Below, piece after piece: positions 1-9,861 of a stretch of DNA of 40,040 nt. A model generated the notes under the pieces. That model saw only the letters and a program-made list of their open reading frames with translations. It was not told the origin of the DNA and did not search any database. Position numbers and translations under genes: made by a program. This stretch comes from Scedosporium boydii. Its lineage: Eukaryota > Ascomycota > Sordariomycetes > Microascales > Microascaceae. Position 1 is the stretch's first letter, and each line of letters starts with the position of its first letter. The DNA is taken from the NCBI GenBank assembly GCA_002221725.1, contig NJFT01000303.1, positions 1 to 40,040 of the forward strand, read 5' to 3'.

Positions 1-1936
1 GAAAGTGGGGTCGTCAACTTACGTGAGGGCAACACTGGGGTGCGCCATTTTTCCTGGGCTGCGCTACGCGAAGATGCCGGCCATCTCGCAGCCGCGCTCA
101 ATAGACGTGGTATCCGAGAAGGCGACCGCGTGGTAGTCATTGGCTCCAACTCCCTCCACACTTTGCTCGTATTTCTGGCGACCACATGGCTAGGTGCTAT
201 CTTTGTCAGCGCGTCTGCTGATATGGGCGTCGATGGAATCTTACAAAGAACTGTGCAGATTGACCCCAAGGTAAGCGCAAGGTGTATCAGGGAATATATT
301 GCCTTATTGTTGACCTTGACTAACTCGCTCAAGCTTATATTTTTCGACAATGTTTCTGTGTACAACGGCAAGGTGATAGATCTTACTGCGAAGATGCGCG
401 ACGTCATGGATGGGATGAGATCATGTAAGAATCTCTCTGGTCTAATTGTCATGGAACGGCTTGACGGATTTGTCGATACATCTACCATTCCCGGTTCCGA
501 GACATTGTCGTCCCTTCTCTCGGGGGCTACTGCCGACATATGCCCACTTTTTGTTCGGGTGCCCTTCCATGCCCCGCTCCTCATCTGCTACTCGTCCGGC
601 ACAACTGGCACTCCGAAACCTATCGTCCATTCAGTCGGAGGAGTCCTTCTCAACCTTATCAAGGAAGGGCGCTTTCACGATTCTGTGTCAGCTGACTCGG
701 TGATTCTTCAATATACGACTACAGGCTGGATTATGTACGTTCTGCAGATAGCTAACTTGCTCCTTGGCGCTCGAGTTGTGGCATATGACGGATCCCCTTT
801 CATGCCGGACCGGACGACCCTAATCAAGATACTTGCTCAGCAACGCGTCACTACGTTTGGTACAAGCCCACGCTGGATTCTGGAAATGGCAACGAGCGGC
901 ATTGATCCAAGAGATGTAGCTGACCTCAGTGCGCTCTGAACGGTTACGTCCACCGGCATGGTGCTCTCTGACCATCTATTCGAGTGGGTATATGACTCTG
1001 GTTTCCCCCCATCGATACACCTGATAAACAAGTCCGGTGGAACAGATATTGTGAGTAGAGGGTTCCAAAAATCTTCCCTTGGGTGTGGCTATGAAGTTTG
1101 TGCTGATGTTATTTTCAGGCAGGGTGTTTCTGCACGGGCAACCCATTGTCTCCCGTCTACGTAGGTGGGGCTCAGGGGCCGTCTCTGGGGTTCCCTATCT
1201 CCATCTACGATTCCTCTGGAGGGGATGTTGGGACCCCTGTGCCGCTAGGGACTATTGGAGAGCTCGTTGCAACAGCAGCCTTTCCAAACATGCCATTCTT
1301 CTTTTGGGGAGACTCATCGTTACCAGCTCCGGCACTGGAGGGTTCGAAGTACCAGTCAAGCTACTTCTCTCGCTTCAAGCACGTGTTGCCTCATGGTGAC
1401 TTGTGCATGATACACCCTCAGACTATGAATATTCATTTCCTGGGTCGGGCCGACGGAGTCCTAAATCCTTCCGGCGTACGTTTTGGGAGCTCGGAAATTT
1501 ACTCCGTCATTAACGCCAACTTTTCCGAGCAAGTCGACGATAGTTTATGCGTGGCTCAGAGAAGGCAGAACGACGCGGACGAGTCTGTTATTCTTTTCTT
1601 ACTCATGCGCGATGGCCATCGCCGCAGTCGCCGACTTATCTTGGATATTAAGGCGGCTATTGGTCGAAGCCTAAGTAAGAGGCATATCCCGAAGTATATA
1701 TTTGAGACGCCGGAGATACCGGTAAGGCAAACCAGATCGTCTCATCAATCATACACGCTACTAACGCCAACGCCCAGATGACTGCAACATATAAAAAAGT
1801 GGAACTGCCCGTAAAGCAGATTATCTCCGGTTTCAAGATCAGGCCGAGTAACTCGCTGCGGAACCCATCAAGTCTCAATTATTTTTACCAGTTTGTGCAA
1901 GTTGAACAGATGGCAAGGGGATTGGAGAAATTGTGA
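1..1936 (+). pseudogene. Acetoacetyl-CoA synthetase-like (ANL superfamily) gene, 5' end outside window, internal TGA
   Basis: This is an acyl-CoA ligase of the acetoacetyl-CoA synthetase type, which would activate acetoacetate or a related short acid with ATP and CoA. Proposed exons are <1-270, 334-1050, 1119-1721 and 1778-1936, all joined in phase 0 by GT-AG introns of 63, 68 and 56 nt. The frame is open at base 1, so the N-terminus lies upstream. Seen in the sequence: the AMP-binding P-loop SSGTTGTPKP in exon 2, the acetoacetyl-CoA synthetase-like block VTSTGMVLSD, the adenylation-domain block GRADGVLNPSGVRFGS in exon 3, and a C-terminal KKVELPVKQIISG segment in exon 4. A TGA at 937-939 lies directly before VTSTGM, in a position where the family normally carries a basic residue, so CGA-to-TGA is the simplest explanation. 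All flanking splice sites and frames are otherwise intact, suggesting recent inactivation. Family assignment is confident; pseudogene status is likely but a sequencing error is possible. Confidence 0.82.
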
Positions 1937-2953
1937 GACGGAGCAAACGTAGACACGAGCAGATCGGTACTGTGGCTCAGTCAATGTTGGGCAACTGTAT
2001 TCTACTCCAAAGCAAGGACCTACTCTTATTTCCTCAATGGCCGTACTACTCCCCAGCGCCAAAGCTACCTCATTCACCCATCAATTTTCACTCGTCGCCC
2101 AGAAACGTAGACTTCTTCCAGAGTATCTAAGCGTTGCTCTCAGTAGGGGGCTGTTAACCGGGTCAGGTATTTATTACATTCTAGATGACGGTGGAGAGTG
2201 TAGAGCTTATCTCTCGCCAATCTTCCCTACATTCCTTGCTGAATAGCTGGTATTAACTACCGGCTATAAAAGACCATGTATTCCCTTCCAGAAAGACAAA
2301 ACGTCAAGAGCTTTCACACCCGCAGGCTCTTACACCCTGGCTTGACATGAGCGATAAGTCACTCAAGTCAATATGGCCCACGGACTCAAGGGTCTAAGCT
2401 TTAGACATCAAATCGTCGAGGTTTATTTTGGAAGCCATTTTCGATAGCTTCCTAAACAAACTATTTGGGGTGCAGCACTGACAACCGGGACTAACTCCCA
2501 CATACAGGAGACGGGACACCAAGTTCGAAGGTGTATCTATTTACGCCATTCTTAAACTGGAATCTTCTGAAGTCATCCATCGATTAACGTGAGAGAGAGG
2601 GAGGAGGAGCCGTGGTACAGCAAGTCGATATCATAAAACATCATGCTTGGCCCGTTTATGTTGCAAGATCGCTATCAAAGCAGTGGAGATCGCTATTAAA
2701 GCAGTGGTTCCCGGATCTTATCACAAAATCCAGGCGAGGGCCCTCGACACCCCAACTCCCAATTCGGCCGCGCCGTCGTTTTCTTCGGCACCGAGCATGA
2801 CAAGGTTGGGAACATTGCCACCGTCACTCTTAAAGTCGTCGTCCCCGCTAAGACCCGGGAGAATACCAGTGACTGCCTTTCCTGGTTTTCCAGGGCACCT
2901 ACTAGACTACACACTAACGTATCCTTCCCCCTAGGTTGTACCATAAATAAGAC
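1937..2953. other. Gene-poor interval between two convergent genes
   Basis: The interval separates the 3' ends of the ligase-like gene (+) and the Zn2Cys6 gene (-). No supported gene was found. It holds an isolated TATAAAA at 2265-2271 with no convincing gene after it, a 21-bp direct tandem repeat at 2667-2708, and short overlapping open frames on both strands at about 2700-2944 that match nothing I recognise. Confidence 0.5.
2667..2708 (+). repeat. 21-bp tandem duplication, two copies
   Basis: Two adjacent copies of a 21-nt unit, 2667-2687 and 2688-2708, begin GATCGCTAT and share AAAGCAGTGG; they differ at one internal C/T position and at the last base. The unit length is a multiple of three, but no coding frame around it can be supported. 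Confidence 0.85.
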
Positions 2954-5405
2954 TTACATAAAATCCTCAAGCCAGCTGTCATCAAGAATTTCATCGGAAC
3001 GCAGATTAGAAGCCCTATTATGGTTTAGAGAAAATAACACCGCTGGGTTATGTTGATCTAACCCATGAAGACGACCAGCCAACTCCTTTGCTGTTAGACA
3101 ATGAGCTTCGACCAATACTGGCTGAGGGGGGACTAGGTTCGAAATCGGATTCTCCGTCCCAATTCCTAGGAAAGCTCCATGGCTAGTCACAGGCGAAACG
3201 GGAGAACCATCCATTGTTGGCGCGCTGTTTCCCTGAGCAACACATTCCGCAGGTAGGTCAGCAATGAGATCGTAGTCGGGGTCTGAGTCAGGACGCTGTG
3301 GGAACACTTGGTTGATGGACGCATTCGCGACGACATTCCGCGCCTGACGAACGAATTCCGTGGTTTTGGTGAAGGCCGCTTCTCCTGAGGTGATGTACTC
3401 TAGGCGACCGAAAAAGCCAATGACAATTTCCATCAAGGCAATGTCCTCCCGAACAGACTCCTCGGATGGGTTCGCGACTATATGAAAGAAAAGGGAAGTG
3501 AGGGCAGTGAAGGGATAATAGAATACCAGCCTATAAGAAAAACCCAAATCAGCCACGATCGGTCCTTGTGATCCATGCTCACACAAGTGGGGCGTTCTTA
3601 AAAGCTCGGTTTACTTACCAACCTGGAGTAAAGCTCTCTATATCCAAAAATTTTGTGAGCAAAATTATCGCCCTTGCAGCTTCCATGTGCGTGACCTCAG
3701 CTGAGGAGGTTACATAATGTCGAGAGTCCTTGCCATCCTGAGTGAACATGGGAGTAAAGCGTCGATAAATAGCGCAGAGCAGATAGTAGTACGTCGAATG
3801 TATGACAATAAGCTGCATTTGCGAGGCATGTGACAGGCCACGGGTCTTCCCAAATGGCTTGCCAGGCTGCAGGTTAGGTGGTAGGGTTTTTCGCCAGGCA
3901 TCCAGATTTTTCAGAATTCTCGTGGCGGTTTGTTGGAGCTCCGCAGCCGGCAAACACAGCCCCGAAGCTGAATAAAGCTTTTCTATAATCATGCCGCATA
4001 TCCGGGCAAGCTTAACTGCACATAGAAGAAGGTCAACGTTGTGTCCATGCGGTGTCAACTCTGAACCCCGCTCGATACTCAGAACCGTCCCTGCTCCGTG
4101 GGGAAAAGCGCAGCTAATCTCATGGTCATGTAATACAGGCGGGCGGCCGCAACGAAGAGCAATTGTCTTATCAAGACAGTAAATGACCCAGAAAAGCCGA
4201 TTTCTCTCCTGTTGTTCCTTTTCTGAAAGTTCCCATTCAGGTGGCGGGAAATGATGAAGGGCTAAACTTTGAGCCAGCCGTGCAGCCGCCGATGACATCG
4301 TGAATTCCAGGCGTTGAGGGCTTGACATGCCTTGGGCAAATACTGTCATAACAGCTAATGCCTGTACTGCGAGAAGACCCGTGGACTCGTTGATCATTTT
4401 TGACTCGTAATACATGGCATTCTGAAAATAACCCCAGGCTTCGCGACCAGATGCCTGAAATGCCTCTGGGGTTTCGTGAGAAAGAGCTGCCCGGCATCCG
4501 GAGGCGACGACAGCGTTCAAGAGTGCGTTCCAGGAATACATTGTCCCCGACGTGTCTATCCCGTATTTCGCAAGTTGGTCCCCAAACTGGTCCCGATCCA
4601 AAATTGGGAAAAGGGTCTGAACTATCGAAAAATAGGCGTCCACATACCGGGCGAGATCGGAGTGCAGGATGGGTTTCAAGGGGGGAGGCGTTCCTGGCGT
4701 CGAGAAGTGACCTGGTGAAATGCATTTGGGCTGCCGCAGATGGCCCAATATCGATTTCCGTATGTCGAGCATGCTGCTGCACAGGACTTGGGAATTCGAG
4801 ACATGCCGTCGGATCCACTCCAGTCCTAGGTCTGAAATTGTTGAAATGCCAGATGAAGGGCCCGTATACTCGTCCCCGTCGGCGGTTCTCATCCACACGG
4901 ACAAGTGTGTAAACGGAATGGAGTGGGGGGCCGATTCATCTAATATCTTATCCAGGAGGAGTCCGTCGTTCTCGGTGTCATTGTCGTCTGCGTCGTGCCG
5001 AGGCCGGGGGTTGGGTTGATTAACTTGAGGTGACAGTTGACTAAGCTGAGTTGCATCGGCCTCTGTAGGGTTAAGAATTCTACTAGATATGCTGTTCGTC
5101 GAATTCATGTCCGTGTCCGAAACACCATCTGGAATAAGCGGATTGTTGGAATCATCGACGTGGTCCGGGGGTGGGCGCATCCCCGGCTCGTTGGGCTCGG
5201 CGGATTGCGCACCTCGGTCATGTGTCAATTGATGCGAATTGCTCAGGGGGTCCGGCCGACTTGCACCCGTCGTAGAGCTTGTCCAGCGACGCTTGCGGCG
5301 CTCGCCGGCGTATGTGCAATGGCTAGATCGTAGTCGGCAGTTTAAACAAGTCGGCTGTGTCCGATCACACTTGATCTTGCGCCTTCGACAGGTCACACAA
5401 GCCAT
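2954..5405 (-). CDS. Zn2Cys6 fungal-specific transcription factor
   Basis: This is a nuclear DNA-binding regulator of about 787 aa. Exon 1 is 5405-3619 and exon 2 is 3530-2954; the 88-nt intron (3531-3618) has GTAAGT and TTATAG ends and splits the Trp codon at the junction PG-W-LVFYYPF. The N-terminus carries the binuclear cluster with Cys at residues 3, 6, 13, 20, 23 and 30 (spacing C-X2-C-X6-C-X6-C-X2-C-X6-C), followed by a basic RRKRR stretch. An acidic, Asn/Ser/Pro-rich linker follows at about 45-165. The fungal_trans middle homology region starts near residue 255 (YVDAYFSIVQTLFPILDR) and includes LFWVIYCLDKTIALRCGRPP near 404-423. The protein ends in an acidic tail, WLEDFM. The ATG immediately precedes the first zinc cysteines, which favours this start. 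Targets are not evident; the nearest genes are a decayed ligase and an LRR protein. Its upstream region contains a CGG-N13-CCG inverted site. Confidence 0.93.
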
Positions 5406-5642
5406 GATTCAGCCCGTCGCACTTCGAGAAAGCATGTGAGGAAAAATATGATTGAGCCTGGCTCGAGGTGACGTCCTCCTTGGTAAGTTCGGGAATGTGA
5501 AAAAGAAAACTTGTCAGCAAGTAAAAAGCGACACAATGGGAGCTGTCGGACCCAGTTTTTAGAAAACTCGGGGAAGGAGGCACGTGCGGGCGATGCAGGT
5601 GACTAAAAGCAGAAACTCGTTCTTCAATTGGCCCCAGACAAT

Positions 5643-5661
5643 CGGTTTGTGGGGGAAACCG
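5643..5661. promoter_or_regulatory. CGGTTT-N7-AAACCG inverted repeat, candidate Zn-cluster binding site
   Basis: Perfect 6-bp arms CGGTTT (5643-5648) and AAACCG (5656-5661) flank 7 bp, which also makes CGG-N13-CCG. Dimeric Zn2Cys6 proteins characteristically bind paired CGG triplets. It lies about 240 bp upstream of the regulator's ATG at 5405, so autoregulation is possible. Binding is inferred, not shown. Confidence 0.4.
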
Positions 5662-5853
5662 TCGGTCCCAGGTCGGTAACATCGGGTACCCTTGGGGTAC
5701 AGTAAACTAGTTTAGAGTCTGCGGGGTAAGTCAACATCCGGGTCAACCGAAACTCCCAAACCAAATACCGAATCTAGATCTGCAAGGTAGCCCTCCAGAG
5801 ACCTCGGGACCGACTCTCCAAGCGAAAACCGAAAAACTTACTACCACATAGTG

Positions 5854-5869
5854 TATATATATATATATA
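5854..5869. repeat. (TA)8 dinucleotide microsatellite
   Basis: Eight uninterrupted TA units in the 3' flank of the LRR-like gene. The tract is self-complementary with its flanking G and C. Confidence 0.9.
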
Positions 5870-5912
5870 CAAGATATTTCAAGCTTTTTTCATTAAGTAC
5901 ATAGAGTATATA

Positions 5913-7547
5913 CTACAGTTCTACCCAATTTAGTTCAATTATCCTCTGAGGTCTCTCCCATATAGCTTCCTCAGGCAGTCCCCCCCAGGGCATTCCTCCT
6001 TCAAGCTTGGTGAAAATTCCCGGTTCTGTCTTTTCTACCCCGACGACCTCGGCTCGCTTAGGTAGCCGCTCTAACCTGTTGTTCATGAGCTCTATGACAT
6101 GGCTATCAATTTCAGCGTTGTTTCCGCTCTCATAGCCGTAGAGGCAGAGATACTCTAAATTAGGAGGAAGCGTGTCGATAAGCCTGAACTCGGGCTTCTG
6201 CAAAAGGGTCCCACCTGGGTAGATCATCCCTAGGATAAACTCAATGCTGATGGAGAGGCGTGTTAAAGCCGTGTAATCATGTAGACTCCCAATCGTCTCG
6301 GATGTGTGGTCACCTTCGAGCTCAGACGCGCGGAGTGGACCCTCGCTAGTAGCAACGTCCATCTTATAGTAAGTGCCATAGTCGTCGGGATCCTCTACCT
6401 CATCGACGTTCTGGTCATCGTCACTAAGAACAAGGATTTCTCCAGAACCCAAGTCCAGGTCGAGTACTCGGAGCGTATCTTTATGTTGTCGAAGGGCCTT
6501 ACTCAGTAGCATCGGGTCGATGTTCGGCATCCCACTATCAGGGTAGCGTAAGCCCCCGAAAGATACGGACAACTCCTCAAGACCAACAGGAATGCGGAGT
6601 ATGGTAGCTAGCATGGTGGGATCGACATTAATGTGTCCGAAGTGGATACGCTTTAGGCACTTGGATGTCTTCGGTGGGAACACCTCCTCTGTCCTCGTAT
6701 TGTAATCCGTCACCCCATCCATTGAGATACTAGCCATCTGGGGTGGCCGATGCACACACTTGAAAATATCCAGGAACTCTACGGTTTCATAGTACCGCTC
6801 ATCATCGTCTTCCAGTCCCAGATTTTGCACGTGCCTTAGTCTTTGAAGGCCTGGGTGGGGAGTCAGGCCGTAGTTGGATGCGAAGAGGTAGTCTCTCAGG
6901 GGCCCAGGTATACTGCGTCCTGAGCTAAGGTAGATCGTGCTGATGTTCTGACAGAGAGATAATAGAAACGCAGTAGTGGTGTCCGCAAATGCGTGGCAAT
7001 GTTCCTGGAAGTCATCCTGCTGTTCGTTTATGACTGTAACATTGCCAGAGGTCCCATATGGTGGAGCTTTGAGCCCTGCCCCTGACCCCCACCAGTCTAG
7101 CGAGTCTAGCATCTGCCGCGTGGCCTCGGCACTCAGGCTAAGCTCTCTAACGTAGTTCTCAATAGTCGAGTGCTTAGGGTTGCTGAGAAACCTCAACGGG
7201 CCAAGGCCGCCGCGCGTGTATCGCAGCCAGGCGGCCAAGGCATAACCACGTCCCATGCCCATAACGAATTCCTCGACGGACAAGGCAAGACGTGGGTTTT
7301 CGATGTATGCCGGGATGAGTTGGTATGCGCGCTGGAAGTCATCCTCAGAAATCATACATATGCGCTTGTACTGAGCTGTCGACGCCAAGCTTCGAGAAGA
7401 AAGCGTGCTGGAGAGTCTCTGGCCGTTTTTGCAGACGCTACGGTTTGATGAATTTCTAAAGCATAGTGACTTGTGTGGGGCTGTTAGCCGAGGCAGGTGG
7501 CAAGGCCGCGTTCCCGAAGGTAGGCTTGTTGTAGCACGACGAAGCAT
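5913..7547 (-). CDS. Leucine-rich-repeat-like fungal protein of unknown function, no F-box seen
   Basis: This is a single-exon frame of 544 aa. From about residue 66 on it resembles the large fungal family of F-box-associated LRR proteins: AYIENPRLALSVEEFVMG near 75-92, followed by irregular Leu-rich segments (RLRHVQNLGLED, LEELSVSFGGLRYPD, LRVLDLDLGSGEI, LEYLCLYGYESG) that look like degenerate LRR strands. The usual N-terminal F-box (an LPxE..L motif) is absent. The first 65 residues are rich in Ser, Arg and Thr and look unlike the rest, so the functional start may be Met65 or the 5' end may be truncated. No signal peptide or membrane segment is evident. The role is not known; with an F-box such proteins are SCF ubiquitin-ligase substrate receptors, but that cannot be claimed here. 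Confidence 0.7.
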   Translation of the reverse strand: MLRRATTSLPSGTRPCHLPRLTAPHKSLCFRNSSNRSVCKNGQRLSSTLSSRSLASTAQYKRICMISEDDFQRAYQLIPAYIENPRLALSVEEFVMGMGRGYALAAWLRYTRGGLGPLRFLSNPKHSTIENYVRELSLSAEATRQMLDSLDWWGSGAGLKAPPYGTSGNVTVINEQQDDFQEHCHAFADTTTAFLLSLCQNISTIYLSSGRSIPGPLRDYLFASNYGLTPHPGLQRLRHVQNLGLEDDDERYYETVEFLDIFKCVHRPPQMASISMDGVTDYNTRTEEVFPPKTSKCLKRIHFGHINVDPTMLATILRIPVGLEELSVSFGGLRYPDSGMPNIDPMLLSKALRQHKDTLRVLDLDLGSGEILVLSDDDQNVDEVEDPDDYGTYYKMDVATSEGPLRASELEGDHTSETIGSLHDYTALTRLSISIEFILGMIYPGGTLLQKPEFRLIDTLPPNLEYLCLYGYESGNNAEIDSHVIELMNNRLERLPKRAEVVGVEKTEPGIFTKLEGGMPWGGLPEEAIWERPQRIIELNWVEL

Positions 7548-8219
7548 GACATGGAAACTATTGCGGATTGAATATTCTAGAGATCAAATGTGAATTGATT
7601 GACCCCAAGCGATGGCCGTTGTTTGTACCAGCTTCCCTCCTCGGCGATTATTTGGGGAAAAAAAAATATGGGGAACTGAACAAACACTGTGAGTGTCCGC
7701 CTCAAGGAAGAACAACCCAGTCGAGGGAAGGCGGGAAAATAGAAATAAGAACTAGGTGCATACGTGGATAGGAGACAATGATTTGCTGAGAGCGGGTTGG
7801 TAGCAATGAAGGAGTCCGCAGCGCGTCGTTTCGCCCCCCTTTCTCGTCATCACTAGCACGTGATCAGCAGGCTGGCAAAACCGACAAACCGGCAACACCA
7901 ACCAGAGCAATCAGTTCCGCACTTCGGATGAGCGATGACTACGGGATCGGCATATTAGAAAACGCCGTAAAAATCCCCGTTCTAAAGCCGATGATGGGTA
8001 AAGGTCCTCGGGGCAAAGCGACAATGCTCCGGAAGGTTCAAAATTTACCGCAAAGAATTAAAAATATCACTCGTCGATTTGACTCGGAGGGATGACATGC
8101 TTGCTGCATCACCAACTTTGCTGTAACTCCTACTCCGGTGCAATTTGATTAATTGCCATCGACTACTAAGACAGTTGGCAAATATTAAATAACCTCTGGT
8201 CTAACGATAGTGCCGCGAA
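7548..8219. other. Divergent promoter region between LRR-like and MFS genes
   Basis: This 672-bp interval lies between two divergently transcribed genes and should hold both promoters. It contains a CACGTG motif at 7857-7862 and a run of A around 7659-7667. No gene was seen. Confidence 0.6.
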
Positions 8220-9861
8220 ATGGCAACAGCAGACAGACAACAGAATCCGCAGATGGCGGTGGTGTGGCTCCTTGAGGAGCTCGGGATCGTGTCCATGTAC
8301 CAATCGAAGCGCGACATTAAGATCCTGTGCCTGCAACGACTCGTTCGACTATTTGCGTTCGGCGCATCCACGCTCGTTTTGATCCCCTTCCTAGTGGAGC
8401 AACACCTGTCCCAGGCCCAAGTCGGGATTTTCATGTCCCTCACGCTCATCGGCAGCGTCGGTGTCAGCTTTATGCTGACTCTTTCTGCAGACAGGCTGGG
8501 CCGTCGGAGCGTTATCATTCTTGGCGCTGTTTCGATGGCGGCTAGCGGCCTCACTTTCGCCATGTCCAGCAATTATTACCTTCTTCTCGGAGCGGCCATT
8601 ATCGGATTCATTAGCCCAAGGTTAATCGCATTATTCCGTTCATGTCCTACCCTAGATTCGAATCGCAAACTAACCCCGAAAGTAGTGGAAACGAAGTTGG
8701 CCCCTTTCGAGCTGTCGAGGAAAGCATTGTTGCACATCTAACCCTCTCCCACCAGCGGAGTGATGTCTACGCCTGGTACGGTCTTCTTGGTCCCGTCGGG
8801 AGCGCACTTGGCGTCATCACCTGCGGATGGGTTCTCTCCTATGCTCACGAGCAATTGAGGTGGTCGCATCTGGATAGCTACAGAGGTATCTTCTATGCCT
8901 ATGCTGTTCTTGGGCTGACCAAAGCCTCACTGGCAGTCATTCTCAGTACTGCTGTTGAGTTCGAGGCTGAGATCGATAAACAAGTCGAAGGAGACAGCAC
9001 CATCGCACGCCATCCTGCCGAAACGGCACCGCTTCTCCAGAACAACTCTGCCGAAGGCCCCTCCGTTGAGAACCAAGCGGAATCCCCACGGCCATCGCCT
9101 CTGTTCTTTGGCGGTATCAGCCACGCGAGTATTCGAATTGCTCTACCACTCTGTATTTTATTTGCCTTGGACAGCTTCGGCTCAAGTCTGACTCCCCAGT
9201 ATGTGGCCTCCGTTTCTCGGACTCCAAAGACCCATCCCCCGCTTTAGCTAATGTGAAATTATATCAGATCCTGGATAATATACTACTTCCAGTCATATTA
9301 CAAGTTAGAGGAGCGTAAACTAGGTACTATTTTCTTCACGACGGGCATCATATCTTCTGCGTCAATGATCGTCGCATCGTCGCTTGCAAAACGATTTGGA
9401 AATATAAAGGTATGGATTGATCCCCTTCTCGTCCAGCACTTCGAGGCGTCTACGTAGCATCGGGGGCTAATAATCAACGACGTGTGTCGACGTACTAGAC
9501 AATGGTCTTCACCCATCTCCCCTCTACATTATTGCTCGCCCTTATTCCAGTACCCAACAATGTACAATGGTCTTTGTTATTCCTCATCCTTCGTGCCTGC
9601 ACGCAGTCTATGGATGTCGCACCGCGGTCTGCCTTTCTCGCAGCCATCGTGCCTCCTAAAGAAAGGACAGCAATCCTCGGTCTGCTTAATGTCGTGAAAA
9701 CAGCAGCTCAGAGCGTGGGTCCTCTTATCACCGGCATATTGTCTCAGTCAAAGCTGTTATGGGTTTCGTTTCTCTGTGCCGGCGCTTTGAAGGCATCTTA
9801 TGATTTGGGTATTATTATTCTATTTTTAGAGAGTGAGGAGAAAGTTAAAACAGTAGCTTAA
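8220..9861 (+). CDS. Major facilitator superfamily (MFS) transporter
   Basis: This is a polytopic plasma- or organelle-membrane transporter of about 473 aa; the substrate is not deducible. Four exons (8220-8620, 8683-9198, 9268-9409, 9499-9861) are joined by GT-AG introns of 62, 69 and 89 nt, all preserving frame; intron 1 has a CTAAC branch site close to its 3' end. Motif A, DRLGRRS, lies at residues 91-97 between TM2 and TM3. Junction blocks ISPSSGNEVGPFRAVEES, PQSWIIYYFQSYY and KTMVFTHLPS are continuous across the splices, supporting the model. A charged central loop (about 235-290, EIDKQVEGD and following) separates the two halves of the bundle. The C-terminal half shows APRSAFLAAIVPPKERTA, as in other fungal MFS proteins. 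No stop or shift was found. It stands alone on its strand with 2.7 kb of empty DNA downstream. Confidence 0.9.

Larger units (their letters stand above)
5406..5912. other. Promoter region of the Zn2Cys6 gene and 3' flank of the LRR-like gene
   Basis: This 507-bp interval is upstream of the regulator (transcribed leftward) and downstream of the LRR-like gene. It contains a CACGTG motif at 5581-5586, an inverted CGG/CCG element at 5643-5661 and a (TA)8 run at 5854-5869. No gene was seen. Confidence 0.6.

Noticed and set aside
904..957. An intron that would remove the TGA at 937
   Set aside because: Available GT/AG pairs are too short or would delete the conserved STGMV block; donors are poor.
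2696..2944. Overlapping frames on both strands with mixed composition
   Set aside because: No frame has recognisable content, a credible start or splice sites; left as unassigned.
4237..4912. Large open frames on both strands inside the Zn2Cys6 gene
   Set aside because: They are out-of-frame shadows of the fungal_trans domain coding sequence.
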